Shown here: positions 20,631-29,675 of the stretch, in pieces
Numbering within the stretch: the stretch's first letter is position 1
Layout of the letters: every line of letters begins with the position of its first letter
Source: Tetraselmis striata
Lineage: Eukaryota; Chlorophyta; Chlorodendrophyceae; Chlorodendrales; Chlorodendraceae
Assembly (NCBI GenBank): GCA_006384855.1
Contig: VCJN01001704.1
Location: 21,329 to 85,328 of the forward strand
Direction of reading: 5' to 3'
Length of the DNA stretch: 64,000 bases
Made by a program: the position numbers and the translations under genes
Notes under the pieces: generated by a model
Seen by the model: only the letters and a program-made list of their open reading frames with translations
Told to the model about the DNA's origin: nothing
Databases searched by the model: none

Positions 20631-22595
20631 TCAACGCTCCGGGATGGACTCTGGAAAACGTGACGGGTGGCGCGCTCGCAGGTTGGCGTATTCCTTTGAG
20701 CGTAGCGTGTCTTGCAGATGTCGGCTCGTCCTCGCGAAATCGTGTAGTGCTTCGACACGTCGCAGCGCGCTGTATGGTTCCCAGCTGTCATGACTTGAGT
20801 CGTAGTTCAGCCAACGCACCAGAAAGACGAGGCAGAGTCCTCGCTTGTACAGATCCTCGCGGCGCTCGATAGAGAAATCGAGCACGCGTTCAACGACGAA
20901 CTCGTCGACAGGGGGCTCCACACTGGACGGTATTGTATCGGGCTGTGCATCTGGGTTGACGCACTGGCGCAGTCGACTGATGTGAAACACATTGTGGCAG
21001 TCGAACGTTGGTGGCAGGCGCAGGCGATACGCCTGGCTGGAGATCTTGGCTGTGACCGGGTAGGGGCCGATGTAGCGCTGTCGGAACTTGCGCGCCGGCT
21101 GGTTGCGTATGAGCAAGTGCTCCGTTGAGAGCCAGACTTTGTCTCCTTCTGCGAACTCAACAGGGCTGGTTTTGCGGTCGGCATAGACCTTTTGATATTC
21201 ATCAGCAAGCTTCAGTTGCTCAGTAATCAACATGTGAATATCTTGAATATTTGCAACTGTGTTGCGTGCATCTTGGTTGGCAGTAGCAATCAGATCAGGT
21301 GGTGTCAGTGGCATCATGCCATAAATTGCCTCAAAAGGGGCATAATGTGTTGCTGAATGGACTGAATTGTTGTAAGAAAATTCAGCAAGAGCCAAATGAC
21401 TTAACCAAGAGTTATGTTGCTTGTGAACAAACGCACGTAATATTTGCTCAATAGTTCTGTGGGTGCGTTCAGTTTGACCGTCAGTTTGCGGGTGATAAGC
21501 GCTGGAAATATTTAGCTTAGTTTGCAGAGCTGTAAACAATGATTTCCAGAACACTGAAGTGAACCTGGGATCTCTGTCAGAGATGATACATCTGCTGAGA
21601 CCATGGTGTCTGTAAATATTGTCCAAATATAATCTGGCCAGCTGTGTCGCATCAATCTTAATATTGCATGGCACAAAATGTGACTGTTTGGTGAATGTAT
21701 CAACAAACGTAGCAATAGCATCATAGCCATCCACCTCAGGTAAGTTGGTTATAAAATCCATTGAGATTATCTCCCAAGGCTTGGTTGCCTTTGGCAAGGG
21801 AAATAAAGAACCATGAGGCTTGGTGGTAGCTGCTTTGATTCTAACGCAAGTATCACAGTGTTTGCAGTAATGCTTGACTGTGGTATTCATGCGTGGCCAC
21901 CAAAACATACGCAGTATGTTGGCAAGAGTGCGGGTATGGTTGGGGTGTCCATTACCAACATGATACTCCTCAATGATGAGTTTTCTCAGTTCAGAATCAT
22001 TGGGTATACAGACCTTATCTGCCATGTAGTAGAGACCATCAGTCTCATCTTGTCGCACACCGTTGGGGGTGCGTCCATGACTGTAGGCAACATCAGTGAT
22101 GTAGGCAGCTTTGATCTTGTTTATTAGCTTGCTGTCAATCTGCAAGGCGGACATTGCTGACAAATAGTCCTGCATTTGTTCAAGGTCAGCTTCGACCAGC
22201 TGGTTTTCATATTCAGTCAATGCATAATGCAAGTCAGGGCGGCGAGAGAGAGCATCAGCCTCATTGTCAGCGCCTTTGCGATATAATATCTGCAACACAG
22301 GTTCATTAGTCTGTGGGTTGACTGCCATGTATGGTGAGATTTCATGTAACCATAGGGCATGGCGTCTGCCTAGTCCTTCCTGTGTAGGCAAATGCCTCAA
22401 TGTGGCATGGTCAGTTATAACTGTAATACGGCGACTGCCTTCCAAGTAGCAGCGCCATTCTTTCAGAGCACATACCACACCCAAGAGCTCTTGGTCATAG
22501 GTGGGATAATTTGTTTGTGCAGCCTGCAATGTCTTTGCATAATAGCTGCAAGGGGTGTAAGTGGCCATCAGCATTAGCCTGGAGCAGAACTGCAC
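20631..22595 (-). CDS. pol: Chromovirus Pol, C-terminal part (RNase H end, integrase, chromodomain)
   Basis: The 654-codon frame opens inside RNase H (TNYPTYDQELLGVV, then VITDHATLRHL). The integrase zinc domain is H..H..CKHCDTC, and the catalytic core shows Asp in SMDFITNLPE, Asp in ISDRDPRFTS and Glu in DGQTERTHRT. A chromodomain (EFVVERVLDF...FLVRWLNY..SWEPYSAL) lies near residues 580-640; in chromoviruses it targets integration to marked chromatin. The frame ends in TGA at 20631. It is offset by one base from the upstream pol frame, the switch falling at the run of four G on the plus strand (22552-22555). This looks like a single-base indel unless frameshifting is programmed there. Confidence 0.9.
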   Translation of the reverse strand: MQFCSRLMLMATYTPCSYYAKTLQAAQTNYPTYDQELLGVVCALKEWRCYLEGSRRITVITDHATLRHLPTQEGLGRRHALWLHEISPYMAVNPQTNEPVLQILYRKGADNEADALSRRPDLHYALTEYENQLVEADLEQMQDYLSAMSALQIDSKLINKIKAAYITDVAYSHGRTPNGVRQDETDGLYYMADKVCIPNDSELRKLIIEEYHVGNGHPNHTRTLANILRMFWWPRMNTTVKHYCKHCDTCVRIKAATTKPHGSLFPLPKATKPWEIISMDFITNLPEVDGYDAIATFVDTFTKQSHFVPCNIKIDATQLARLYLDNIYRHHGLSRCIISDRDPRFTSVFWKSLFTALQTKLNISSAYHPQTDGQTERTHRTIEQILRAFVHKQHNSWLSHLALAEFSYNNSVHSATHYAPFEAIYGMMPLTPPDLIATANQDARNTVANIQDIHMLITEQLKLADEYQKVYADRKTSPVEFAEGDKVWLSTEHLLIRNQPARKFRQRYIGPYPVTAKISSQAYRLRLPPTFDCHNVFHISRLRQCVNPDAQPDTIPSSVEPPVDEFVVERVLDFSIERREDLYKRGLCLVFLVRWLNYDSSHDSWEPYSALRRVEALHDFARTSRHLQDTLRSKEYANLRARHPSRFPESIPER

Positions 22596-25236
22596 CTAAG
22601 GCATATTTGCTGGCGTCAGTAGCCACTACAAACTCAGCATCTTTGCCGGTGACAGGGCTTGCCAGCACTGGGGACTGGCACAAGGCTTGCTTCAGTTTTA
22701 CAAATGCAGCTTGGCATTCAACTGTCCAATCAAATATTTTATCCTTTCTTGTGAGGGCATATAACGGTGCTGCAATAGCAGAATAATTGCGCACATAGCG
22801 TCGGTAAAAATTGCAGAAACCAAGATATTGTTGGACATTCTGAACGTTCTTAGGCCTGGGCCAATCCTGAACAGCCTTGATTTTATTAGGCGAGGGTCTT
22901 AGGCCAGCGTGTGATACCATATGTCCAAGGTATTCTAGTTCATTCTTGGCAAACCAGCATTTCTGTAATCGTAGTCTAATGTCATTAGACTCGAGCATAG
23001 TAAGAGCTGTGTCCAAATGTTGCAAATGTTCCTCAAGCGAGTTGCTAAAAATCAAGACATCATCCAGGTATACAAGTATAAAGGTATGCTTGTGTGGCTG
23101 GAGTATAGATGTCATCAGGCGTTGAAAAGAGGAGGGAGCACTGGTGAGTCCAAATGGCATTACTAGCCACTCGAATTGGCCATAGACAGTTCGGAACGCT
23201 GTCTTAGGAACATCAGGTGGATTAATCCGGAGTTGGTGATAACCTAAGGCGAGATCAAGAGCTGAATAGACAGTAGCACCAGATAGCATATCAAGTAATG
23301 CATCAGCAGGTGGAACAGGGAACTCGACCTTTTTGGTGTACTTATTCAATTGACGGTAGTCAATGCACATGCGCAGACCGCCATTGGCCTTGCGGGCGAA
23401 GAGAACAGGAGCTGCATATGGAGAGAAGGACTCCTGTATAAACTGTTTCTCAAGAAAAGAATTCAGTTGTGTTCTTAGTTCCTCTAATTCTGCAGGTGAT
23501 AATCTGTATATTTTTCCTGCAGGAACTTGAGCATCAGGAACAAGAGGGATCTCATGATCAAGACCAGGGCGTAATTGTGGAAGGTTGTCAAGCGGAGAGC
23601 ATATTGGTTTATGCTTTCGCAATAAGTCTCTGATCTGAGCGGTATAAGCTGCAGACTGGTCAGTGTCAATTGTATTTATCTCATCATCAATATCGAGCTC
23701 ATCACTCTCTTTGGTGGCATTGTATTGTTTAACAATGGCGCAGAAATAAACTGTGTCAGGATCATGCTTGGCAATTTCTCTGGCCATGGCATTAGCATGA
23801 ACCATTCTGACATTAGCCTGGCGGGGCTCTGTTTGGCATTGGACTTTTAGTCCTGTGGAAAATGTCATCAGACCAGATTCCCAATCAACATGTGGGTTGT
23901 GTTGTTTCAGGAATTGCATCCCTAAAACCAGATTGAAATTATGTTGTAACGGTGTGACTGTGAAGTCAATGGGTATTGTGTAATTGTTGATATTTAATTC
24001 AAGGGTGATTTTTTGTGAGGCGAGAACCATTCTACCATCAGCAAGAATAACTCTTACTTTGTTTTGAAGTGGTGTAGTTGGTATTTTATTTTCTTTGACA
24101 TACTTGGTGCTGGCAAAGTTCAAAGTAGCACCGCTGTCAACCAGTACGGAAGGTGTTATATTAAATTCAGCACATGTTGGGTGTAATAGCAATAAGTCAT
24201 GATCAGACTTGCTGGTAACAAAACATTTTTCTGTCATCATACGTGACTGGTGGGACTTTGTGGCTTTTGGTTTATATTCCTTACCTTGCTGTTCAGCCAG
24301 CATGGTTTTGAGTTCCTCAGTGGTAACGACGTCATTAATTGCCTGGGCTGAACGTTCCTCAACAGTGTAGTCAGCCAGGTAGACATCAACATACCACTCA
24401 GTGGGTCCCATAGGTTCAGTATCAGTCGCTGAACTGGGTGTGTGAAACAGATATGTTCCAGGCGGGTAGCTATGAATTTTCTTATATTTTGAAAGCAGTG
24501 GTTTCCAGGATTGTCCTAATTGTGAGGACCATCTGGGCATAACAATAATACCTCTTGTGTCAAAAGGTGACTCTTGTCTTTGCATCTCAAAATGCTGCAA
24601 GATAGGCAGGGCTGTGTCATCATACACTGGATTGATGAACACAGTTTTACCTTTGATATTTTGTTGCAAAAATGGTTTTTCAGCACTGCAATAATCTGAA
24701 CAGACAGCATCATATGCTGAGGCACAGGCATCAAAAGTGACTGGACCATAGGCATAATTCAGTCTCTTGAATTCTGCTTGGTCAAACACAACAGAGTCAG
24801 TTGGACATGCATTTGGTTTTGCATATTTGTCAATTTCAGTGTCATTCTTTTGATTATTGTTTTTGGTACGCATTCTGCGCACTCGAGATCTCTTTTGCAT
24901 GATAGTCAGTTTGGCATGCAGTTTAGCATGCGTCTTTTTGTCTTTGACATTTTTGTCGACATTTTCTCTGCACCCTGTCTCGTCCTCGATGTCGGCAACG
25001 AGGTGTGAATGAGCACAGGAACACCCATGAGCTTCATGCTCAGGTTGTGAGTCGGAGGGGTTCAGTGCCGCGGGAGCGCAATGCTCGACCATATCGACAT
25101 CTGTATCCTCGATCTCATGCAGGGGCTGAGCAGGCAGTTTAGCAGTGCATGCATGTTTGCATGGACTCGGCGACATGTCAGTGTCAATTGTCTCAATTAC
25201 ATTGAGAGGCACAGGTTGGCATGTCGCCCAACACCG
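22495..25236 (-). CDS. pol: Chromovirus Pol, N-terminal part with Dam-like domain, protease and RT
   Basis: This frame is the same as gag, separated from it only by one TGA. Measured from the first non-ATG start at 25212, residues about 142-280 form a phage-Dam-like N6-adenine methyltransferase fold (FKRLNYAYGPVTFDACAS, KTVFINPVYDD, GIIVMPRW). Its catalytic (D/N)PPY motif is NPVY here, so activity is doubtful. The retropepsin has VDSGATLNFAS. The RT has the YLDDVLIFS box and the thumb pattern EYLGHMVSHAGLRPSP. RNase H begins at FVVATDASKYALGAVLL, and the frame is lost just after it. DIRS-type elements are known to carry Dam-like domains; its place before a Ty3 protease is the unusual part. 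Confidence 0.85.
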   Translation of the reverse strand, partial: RCWATCQPVPLNVIETIDTDMSPSPCKHACTAKLPAQPLHEIEDTDVDMVEHCAPAALNPSDSQPEHEAHGCSCAHSHLVADIEDETGCRENVDKNVKDKKTHAKLHAKLTIMQKRSRVRRMRTKNNNQKNDTEIDKYAKPNACPTDSVVFDQAEFKRLNYAYGPVTFDACASAYDAVCSDYCSAEKPFLQQNIKGKTVFINPVYDDTALPILQHFEMQRQESPFDTRGIIVMPRWSSQLGQSWKPLLSKYKKIHSYPPGTYLFHTPSSATDTEPMGPTEWYVDVYLADYTVEERSAQAINDVVTTEELKTMLAEQQGKEYKPKATKSHQSRMMTEKCFVTSKSDHDLLLLHPTCAEFNITPSVLVDSGATLNFASTKYVKENKIPTTPLQNKVRVILADGRMVLASQKITLELNINNYTIPIDFTVTPLQHNFNLVLGMQFLKQHNPHVDWESGLMTFSTGLKVQCQTEPRQANVRMVHANAMAREIAKHDPDTVYFCAIVKQYNATKESDELDIDDEINTIDTDQSAAYTAQIRDLLRKHKPICSPLDNLPQLRPGLDHEIPLVPDAQVPAGKIYRLSPAELEELRTQLNSFLEKQFIQESFSPYAAPVLFARKANGGLRMCIDYRQLNKYTKKVEFPVPPADALLDMLSGATVYSALDLALGYHQLRINPPDVPKTAFRTVYGQFEWLVMPFGLTSAPSSFQRLMTSILQPHKHTFILVYLDDVLIFSNSLEEHLQHLDTALTMLESNDIRLRLQKCWFAKNELEYLGHMVSHAGLRPSPNKIKAVQDWPRPKNVQNVQQYLGFCNFYRRYVRNYSAIAAPLYALTRKDKIFDWTVECQAAFVKLKQALCQSPVLASPVTGKDAEFVVATDASKYALGAVLLQANADGHLHPLQLLCKDIAGCTNKLSHL

Positions 25237-26286
25237 TCATTTGTTTTTATGTAAGTCGATCTTGTCGACTTGCTTGGCTAGCTTGTTAGCTGCCACTTTG
25301 GCTTTGAACTGTTCTTTGTCATGTTCAGACGCATGGCGGCATTCATAAATTGAGTGTCCTTTTTTGCCGCATTTGGCGCACTCACCAGAGAAACGACTCT
25401 TTTTTGGTTGACGACTGAGGAAGCTGCTGTGAGCAGCAGGACGACTTGGGGCAGAGCTGGTTGATGCTCCGTTGTTGCGTGACCACGGGTTTGTGGAGGT
25501 CGGCATGTGACAACGACCTGAATACTCCTCGTAGCGACGCTTGTGTTTCTTGATGTTGGCCTGCCTCCTTTGGGCAATCTCGACAGCGACGCGGTGCTCC
25601 TCGTCGATAGCCGAGAGATGTCTGAAAAGTACTTCATGAGTCGAGACAACCTCGTTGTTGTGGTTAGCCATCTTTTGCACCTCGGCTCTCTCGTGCTTGG
25701 GAATCGCCTGCAAAATACGCTGCACTGGCAAGTACTCAGGCACAACGAAAGGTTCATGCAGCAAAGCAAATGCAGCTTGTAGCTTGCGCTGCAAGTCGAC
25801 GCAGCAAGTAGCCATCTTGGGGTCGCTCGGCTTGATGCAGATGTTACGCGCATAGTCTCCGACAGTTGTCTGAATGCCGTTGGGGAAAGCGGCCTTGAAA
25901 AAAGCTTGTTTCCAATCTTGATAGTTGACAAAGTGAGTCAGGACCTCGCAACCCATAACAATGTGAACTTGAAGCTCATGGCTGTTGAGTACAAGTTGGT
26001 GGGTGTGAGCCGCGATAGAATCGGTCTTGAACTGGCGACCGAGCCATGCCTCCGTCTCAGGAACCCAAAGCTTGTTGCGGTCGGAAATCTCCTTGTCGAC
26101 ATTCTCCAGAAAGGCCTTGACTGCTGGGAAGTCATGAACGTCGGCGAGCTTGTGAGAGATGTTCTGGGTTGGCGCCACAACGCGGGCTTCCAGCATCTTC
26201 TTCTCGACAATTTGACGCATAGACTGCTCGGCGGGTGGACCACCGGGAGGGTAACCGGCTTGACGGGCGCTCCGGTGCGATGCCAT
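25237..26286 (-). CDS. gag: Chromovirus Gag
   Basis: 349 residues starting MASHRSARQAGYPP at 26286. A helical capsid-like region of about 230 residues is followed by one CCHC zinc knuckle (CAKCGKKGHSIYEC) near residue 310 and a Lys-rich end (KIDLHKNK). The frame ends TGA at 25237-25239 and is followed by CGG, and the pol frame continues in phase. Gag packages the element RNA in cytoplasmic particles. Read through the TGA, Gag and Pol form one polyprotein. Confidence 0.9.
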   Translation of the reverse strand: MASHRSARQAGYPPGGPPAEQSMRQIVEKKMLEARVVAPTQNISHKLADVHDFPAVKAFLENVDKEISDRNKLWVPETEAWLGRQFKTDSIAAHTHQLVLNSHELQVHIVMGCEVLTHFVNYQDWKQAFFKAAFPNGIQTTVGDYARNICIKPSDPKMATCCVDLQRKLQAAFALLHEPFVVPEYLPVQRILQAIPKHERAEVQKMANHNNEVVSTHEVLFRHLSAIDEEHRVAVEIAQRRQANIKKHKRRYEEYSGRCHMPTSTNPWSRNNGASTSSAPSRPAAHSSFLSRQPKKSRFSGECAKCGKKGHSIYECRHASEHDKEQFKAKVAANKLAKQVDKIDLHKNK

Positions 26287-26423
26287 GGCGACAGGCGACT
26301 CGGATAAAGGTTGAAGGGTATAGAATCGTTACCAAGGGTCGATAGGACCTGCGAAATCGCGAATGTATCGTCGTGCGTGCGAGAGCAGGTCGCGGTGGGT
26401 CGGCAGGTGGAGATGGATCGTAA

Positions 26424-26440
26424 CAGGAAGCCGAAACCAG
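26424..26440 (-). promoter_or_regulatory. Probable primer-binding site of the chromovirus
   Basis: One base inside the 5' LTR, the minus strand reads TGGTTTCGGCTTCCTG, which begins with the TGG expected opposite a tRNA CCA end. The tRNA was not identified. Confidence 0.5.
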
Positions 26441-26786
26441 TGTAAGTACTCGTGGCAGTACTTAGTGAAACAAGGCTCTTACTCGTAGCGTTTGGCGAAT
26501 TGAGTTGGTTGCAGAATGTAATCTCTTACAAGTTGCTGGTGGCATTCGATATTTATCCTATTGCGGTCCGACTCGGCACCGCGGACAGGCAGCTAGTATC
26601 ATGATGATTATGGAGTTGTAGCGCGTACTGTATGTTACAAGGAATATTACTGGCGTCTGGTTGTGGAAGTACCAGTAAATAATACGCGTGCTGAAATATC
26701 AGCAGTACGGCAGTACAACAGTAAGATTACTTGGCAATAAAACGTCGCAGGTGGTATTAGGGTAGTCGCTAGGCGCAACCCTAACA
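26441..26786 (-). repeat. Chromovirus 5' LTR
   Basis: 346 bp and about 99 percent identical to 20165-20510. Followed by the ACCGC target duplication. Confidence 0.95.
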
Positions 26787-27186
26787 ACCGCCCGTGCTTG
26801 TAAATAAGCGACAATGGATCCTGTCATGCTCCGGTTGTACTCCTACACTTCCTCCACTTTGGCGGGGGGGGGGGGGGGGGGGGGTCCTGTCCTTATTACT
26901 TGCATCGGTGGACGTGATGGATATGGAGGTCACCGGGCACATCGCGTGGTTTCGGAGCAGTTCATTCGCGCCTCCTCGTCTTGTTTGCAATCGTCGCCCT
27001 AATCCAATGCAGGGTGAGTAGCGGGACACTGTGCCCCCCCCCCCCCGTTTATGTAAACAAATATCTAGCCGTGCATGCGCCGCAATCGGTACCCAATGAG
27101 CGGGGTATGTGACAGTGGTTTCGGAGCAGTGCAAGCATTCCGTGCGTGTGCACAAGCACGTACGACTGGGAATGAGGCGAGGGTTG

Positions 27187-27790
27187 CGGATGGAGTGCAT
27201 TGGCGGTGCATAGAATAGCGTGTTCCTGGGGTTTTGGCTGCATCAGACGCCGTATTCCCATCCATCCGGCACGGAATGTCCGGTTTTCACACATTTGTGT
27301 GTTAATATAGTGTGAATATTACGCGTCTTTTACGCCGGGTGGATGGGCATCCGGCGTCCGATGCACCCCAATTATTTGCAGCACGCTACTCTACGCACCC
27401 CCAACGCACTCCGCAAGCCCCGCCTCCATCCGCGTCGGAACCGATAGTAAGTGTTGTTGTGTGCGCACATCGTGACAACATTACACGGTGGCAATTACAA
27501 TTAGCGGTGGATAATGTGAAGGCGTTTTCGAAATCGACAGAGAATGAGGCGGTGCTGGCGGAGTGCATTGGCGGTGCATAGAATAGCGGGTTGCTGGGGT
27601 TTTGGCTGCATCGGACGCCGTATTCCCACCCATCCGGCACGGAATGTCCGGTTTTCACACATTTGCGTGTATGTGAATATAGTGCGAATATTACGCGTCT
27701 TTTACGCCGGGTGGATGGGCATCCGGCGTCCGATGCACCCCGAATCTCACCAACACGCTACTCTACGCACCCCCAACGCACTCCGCCAGC
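27187..27790. repeat. Subterminal repeats of CACTA B (about one and a half units)
   Basis: Reverse complement of the 14403-15520 array. The inverted arms (GCATCGGACGCCG and its mate) recur here, but only about one full unit plus a part remains, against three units in A. Confidence 0.8.
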
Positions 27791-28161
27791 CCCGCCTCTT
27801 TCCGCGCAGGTCCCACGTTCCATTGTATGTATATACGTACGTACATGTACTGCTCCGAAACCAGCCCAAACTTAATGAGTGCACAAGTGTAATTGGGGGG
27901 GGGGGGGGGGGGGGGGGATGTGGCGGCGGGGCATCCACTCACACATACCCCGGCGATGCATGACAGATATTACATGCCGTGGCGGGTCGGCGGGCCGACC
28001 CGGCGGGGGGTGGGGGGGGGGGGGGGGGGGGGGTCTATTCAACTACACGTGCGACAGTGTCGTTTCGTGGAGCAATATATGTGCCCGGCCTCATTTATAC
28101 CGCCCCCTACCTGCGCTGCATGGTCCACCCCTACGAAGTACTTAGCACAAACCGCCATTAC

Positions 28162-28515
28162 TTAATAGGAACCTAGCATAGTCAGGCTTATATGCCCGCT
28201 TTGCCGATCAACTTCTACGCACTTTCCGTCCCTCAACCGCCGGACATGGGGGTTAAGCCGCCAGCCTCGGCAGTTGCTTAGCCAGACTTGGCATCCCGTA
28301 CCGTGTCCATGGCTTCGCAGCTCTGCCGCCGGCACACGCCGAGTCCGGCGCTTGCTGCCGCGGGGTTGCGCACGCATGCACGCACGGTAATACGCCGCCG
28401 ACGCCGCCACGCTTACTTCCACCACCTTCGCCAGCCGCAGCTTCGCACGCCGTTCCGCCGACATACGAAACGCACGAATCCCCCCCCCCCCCTCCCCCCC
28501 AAGCCATCCCCGCGT
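28162..28515 (-). CDS. Small conserved ORF of CACTA B (unknown function)
   Basis: Counterpart of 13675-14005, containing MSAERRAKLRLAKVVEVS and ending LTMLGSY and TAA. A longer G-run near its start separates it from copy A's version. It lies head-to-head with the Cys-rich gene at 28517. Confidence 0.3.
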   Translation of the reverse strand, partial: TRGWLGGEGGGGIRAFRMSAERRAKLRLAKVVEVSVAASAAYYRACMRAQPRGSKRRTRRVPAAELRSHGHGTGCQVWLSNCRGWRLNPHVRRLRDGKCVEVDRQSGHISLTMLGSY

Positions 28516-28516
28516 C

Positions 28517-29413
28517 ATGTATAATATATTCGAGGCGACTATGCGGGGCGCAGCACACGCCGCGGCGTGGGTCGGCGGAGCGGCATGCGGCGGGAGCCCT
28601 AATGGCCGGGCAGTATCGACACCCACACAGGCACCGCCGCTCACCTCCGACGCGGATGAACCGCCTCCCAAAGGAAACATGCCGGTTGGTGGTAAGCCCA
28701 GCAGGCGTGGGGTGCCGGCGCCGGTACTGGTGCGACGGAGGTGTCGCGTCAGGAACCGCACCGCATGTATGTGGAGCAACACATGGCGGTGCCGGCCCCA
28801 CCTATGTCTAGGGCCACCTCCTCACAACACCCCGCCACGACGGCGTCGGCCACCGCCGACGGCGCCGTTGCGGGGGGGGGATGCCCTGCCAGGCGACGAT
28901 GATGCGCCTGGTGCGCCGCGTCAGGAGGCGGAGGAGGCCGTGGTCGAGGCGACTGATCGGGCTGAGGGGGTTGTTGAGGCGAGCGAGGCTGCGCTCGCGC
29001 CACCCGCTCCGCAGCCACCTGCGGGATATGTCGACTTGCTCGTCGCCATGTTGACCGGAGCACTACGATCAGTGGCGGGAGGCGGCCACATGCACTATCA
29101 TGTGCGTGTCCTGGCCGGACGCCCGTCATGCGTGGACTGCGGCCAACGGACGGACTGGGAGTGTTGCTGCGACGGCACCCCGGCTTTGTGCGGCCCCAAG
29201 TACCCATGCATGGCGACCCATCAGCGGGCAGTCCCCTGCTCGACCACGGCCACGGTGAGGGCGGAGTTCCGCCATGTCAGGGACGCGTTCCACGACGCGA
29301 CTCGCGCCGCCGTGTGTGAGGCTTCCGAGAAGGCACGCGCGGCTGGTAGGGTGCGCAGGGTGAGGCGGCGGACGGCCCAGGAGATGAAGGAGAGCGAGAC
29401 ATGCCGTCAGTGA
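28517..29413 (+). CDS. CACTA accessory protein with Cys-rich zinc-ribbon-like domain (copy B)
   Basis: One 298-codon frame from ATG 28517 (MYNIFEATMRGAAHAA) to TGA 29411-29413. Its C-terminal two thirds match copy A: acidic DALPGDDDAPGAPRQ, the CVDCGQRTDWECCCDG cluster and the basic end. The central stretch (around residues 75-120) is in a different frame from A's equivalent and rejoins it near RGGDALPG, so B carries two compensating shifts or A and B splice differently. It is opposite in orientation to the transposase. Confidence 0.5.
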   Translation: MYNIFEATMRGAAHAAAWVGGAACGGSPNGRAVSTPTQAPPLTSDADEPPPKGNMPVGGKPSRRGVPAPVLVRRRCRVRNRTACMWSNTWRCRPHLCLGPPPHNTPPRRRRPPPTAPLRGGDALPGDDDAPGAPRQEAEEAVVEATDRAEGVVEASEAALAPPAPQPPAGYVDLLVAMLTGALRSVAGGGHMHYHVRVLAGRPSCVDCGQRTDWECCCDGTPALCGPKYPCMATHQRAVPCSTTATVRAEFRHVRDAFHDATRAAVCEASEKARAAGRVRRVRRRTAQEMKESETCRQ

Positions 29414-29586
29414 GGTCGGGCGCAATGTCATTGGGTGGGGCACACGGACGTGTAACACTTGCACTTTGCGCGTACTGTTGGGTTACATCCATGCGGTGTC
29501 ACACTATGCAACCGGAAAGGCTGCGTTGCTACTGCAAACGATGCTACGCCTCACTCGGTAGCAACCGCTGCCCCGCCCATCCCACT

Positions 29587-29664
29587 CGCCTTGGCGCCGC
29601 GTTGCCCCGGCCGCCGCGCCTTGGCGCCGCGCTGCCCCGGCCGCCGCGCCTTGGCGCCGCGCTG
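29587..29664. repeat. Remnant of the 30-bp minisatellite in CACTA B
   Basis: About two and a half units of the repeat that reaches about 26 copies in A (11015-11812), fused directly to sequence matching A's 12416 onward. Confidence 0.9.
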
Positions 29665-29675
29665 GGTATCGAGTC

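Larger units (their letters stand above)
20165..26786 (-). mobile_element. Ty3/gypsy chromovirus LTR retrotransposon (6.6 kb), nested in CACTA B
   Basis: Two 346-bp LTRs with TG/CA ends (on the minus strand TGTTAGGG...TACTTACA) flank gag and pol. The 5-bp target duplication ACCGC is at 20160-20164 and 26787-26791. Copy A carries the uninterrupted site near 15570-15580, which directly confirms the insertion. The LTRs differ at about four positions, so insertion was fairly recent. The pol order is protease, RT, RNase H, integrase, chromodomain, i.e. Ty3/chromovirus. Confidence 0.95.

Noticed and set aside
20165..26786. Host gene silenced by the chromovirus
   Set aside because: The target is a subterminal, non-coding part of CACTA B. 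The empty site in copy A shows no gene there.
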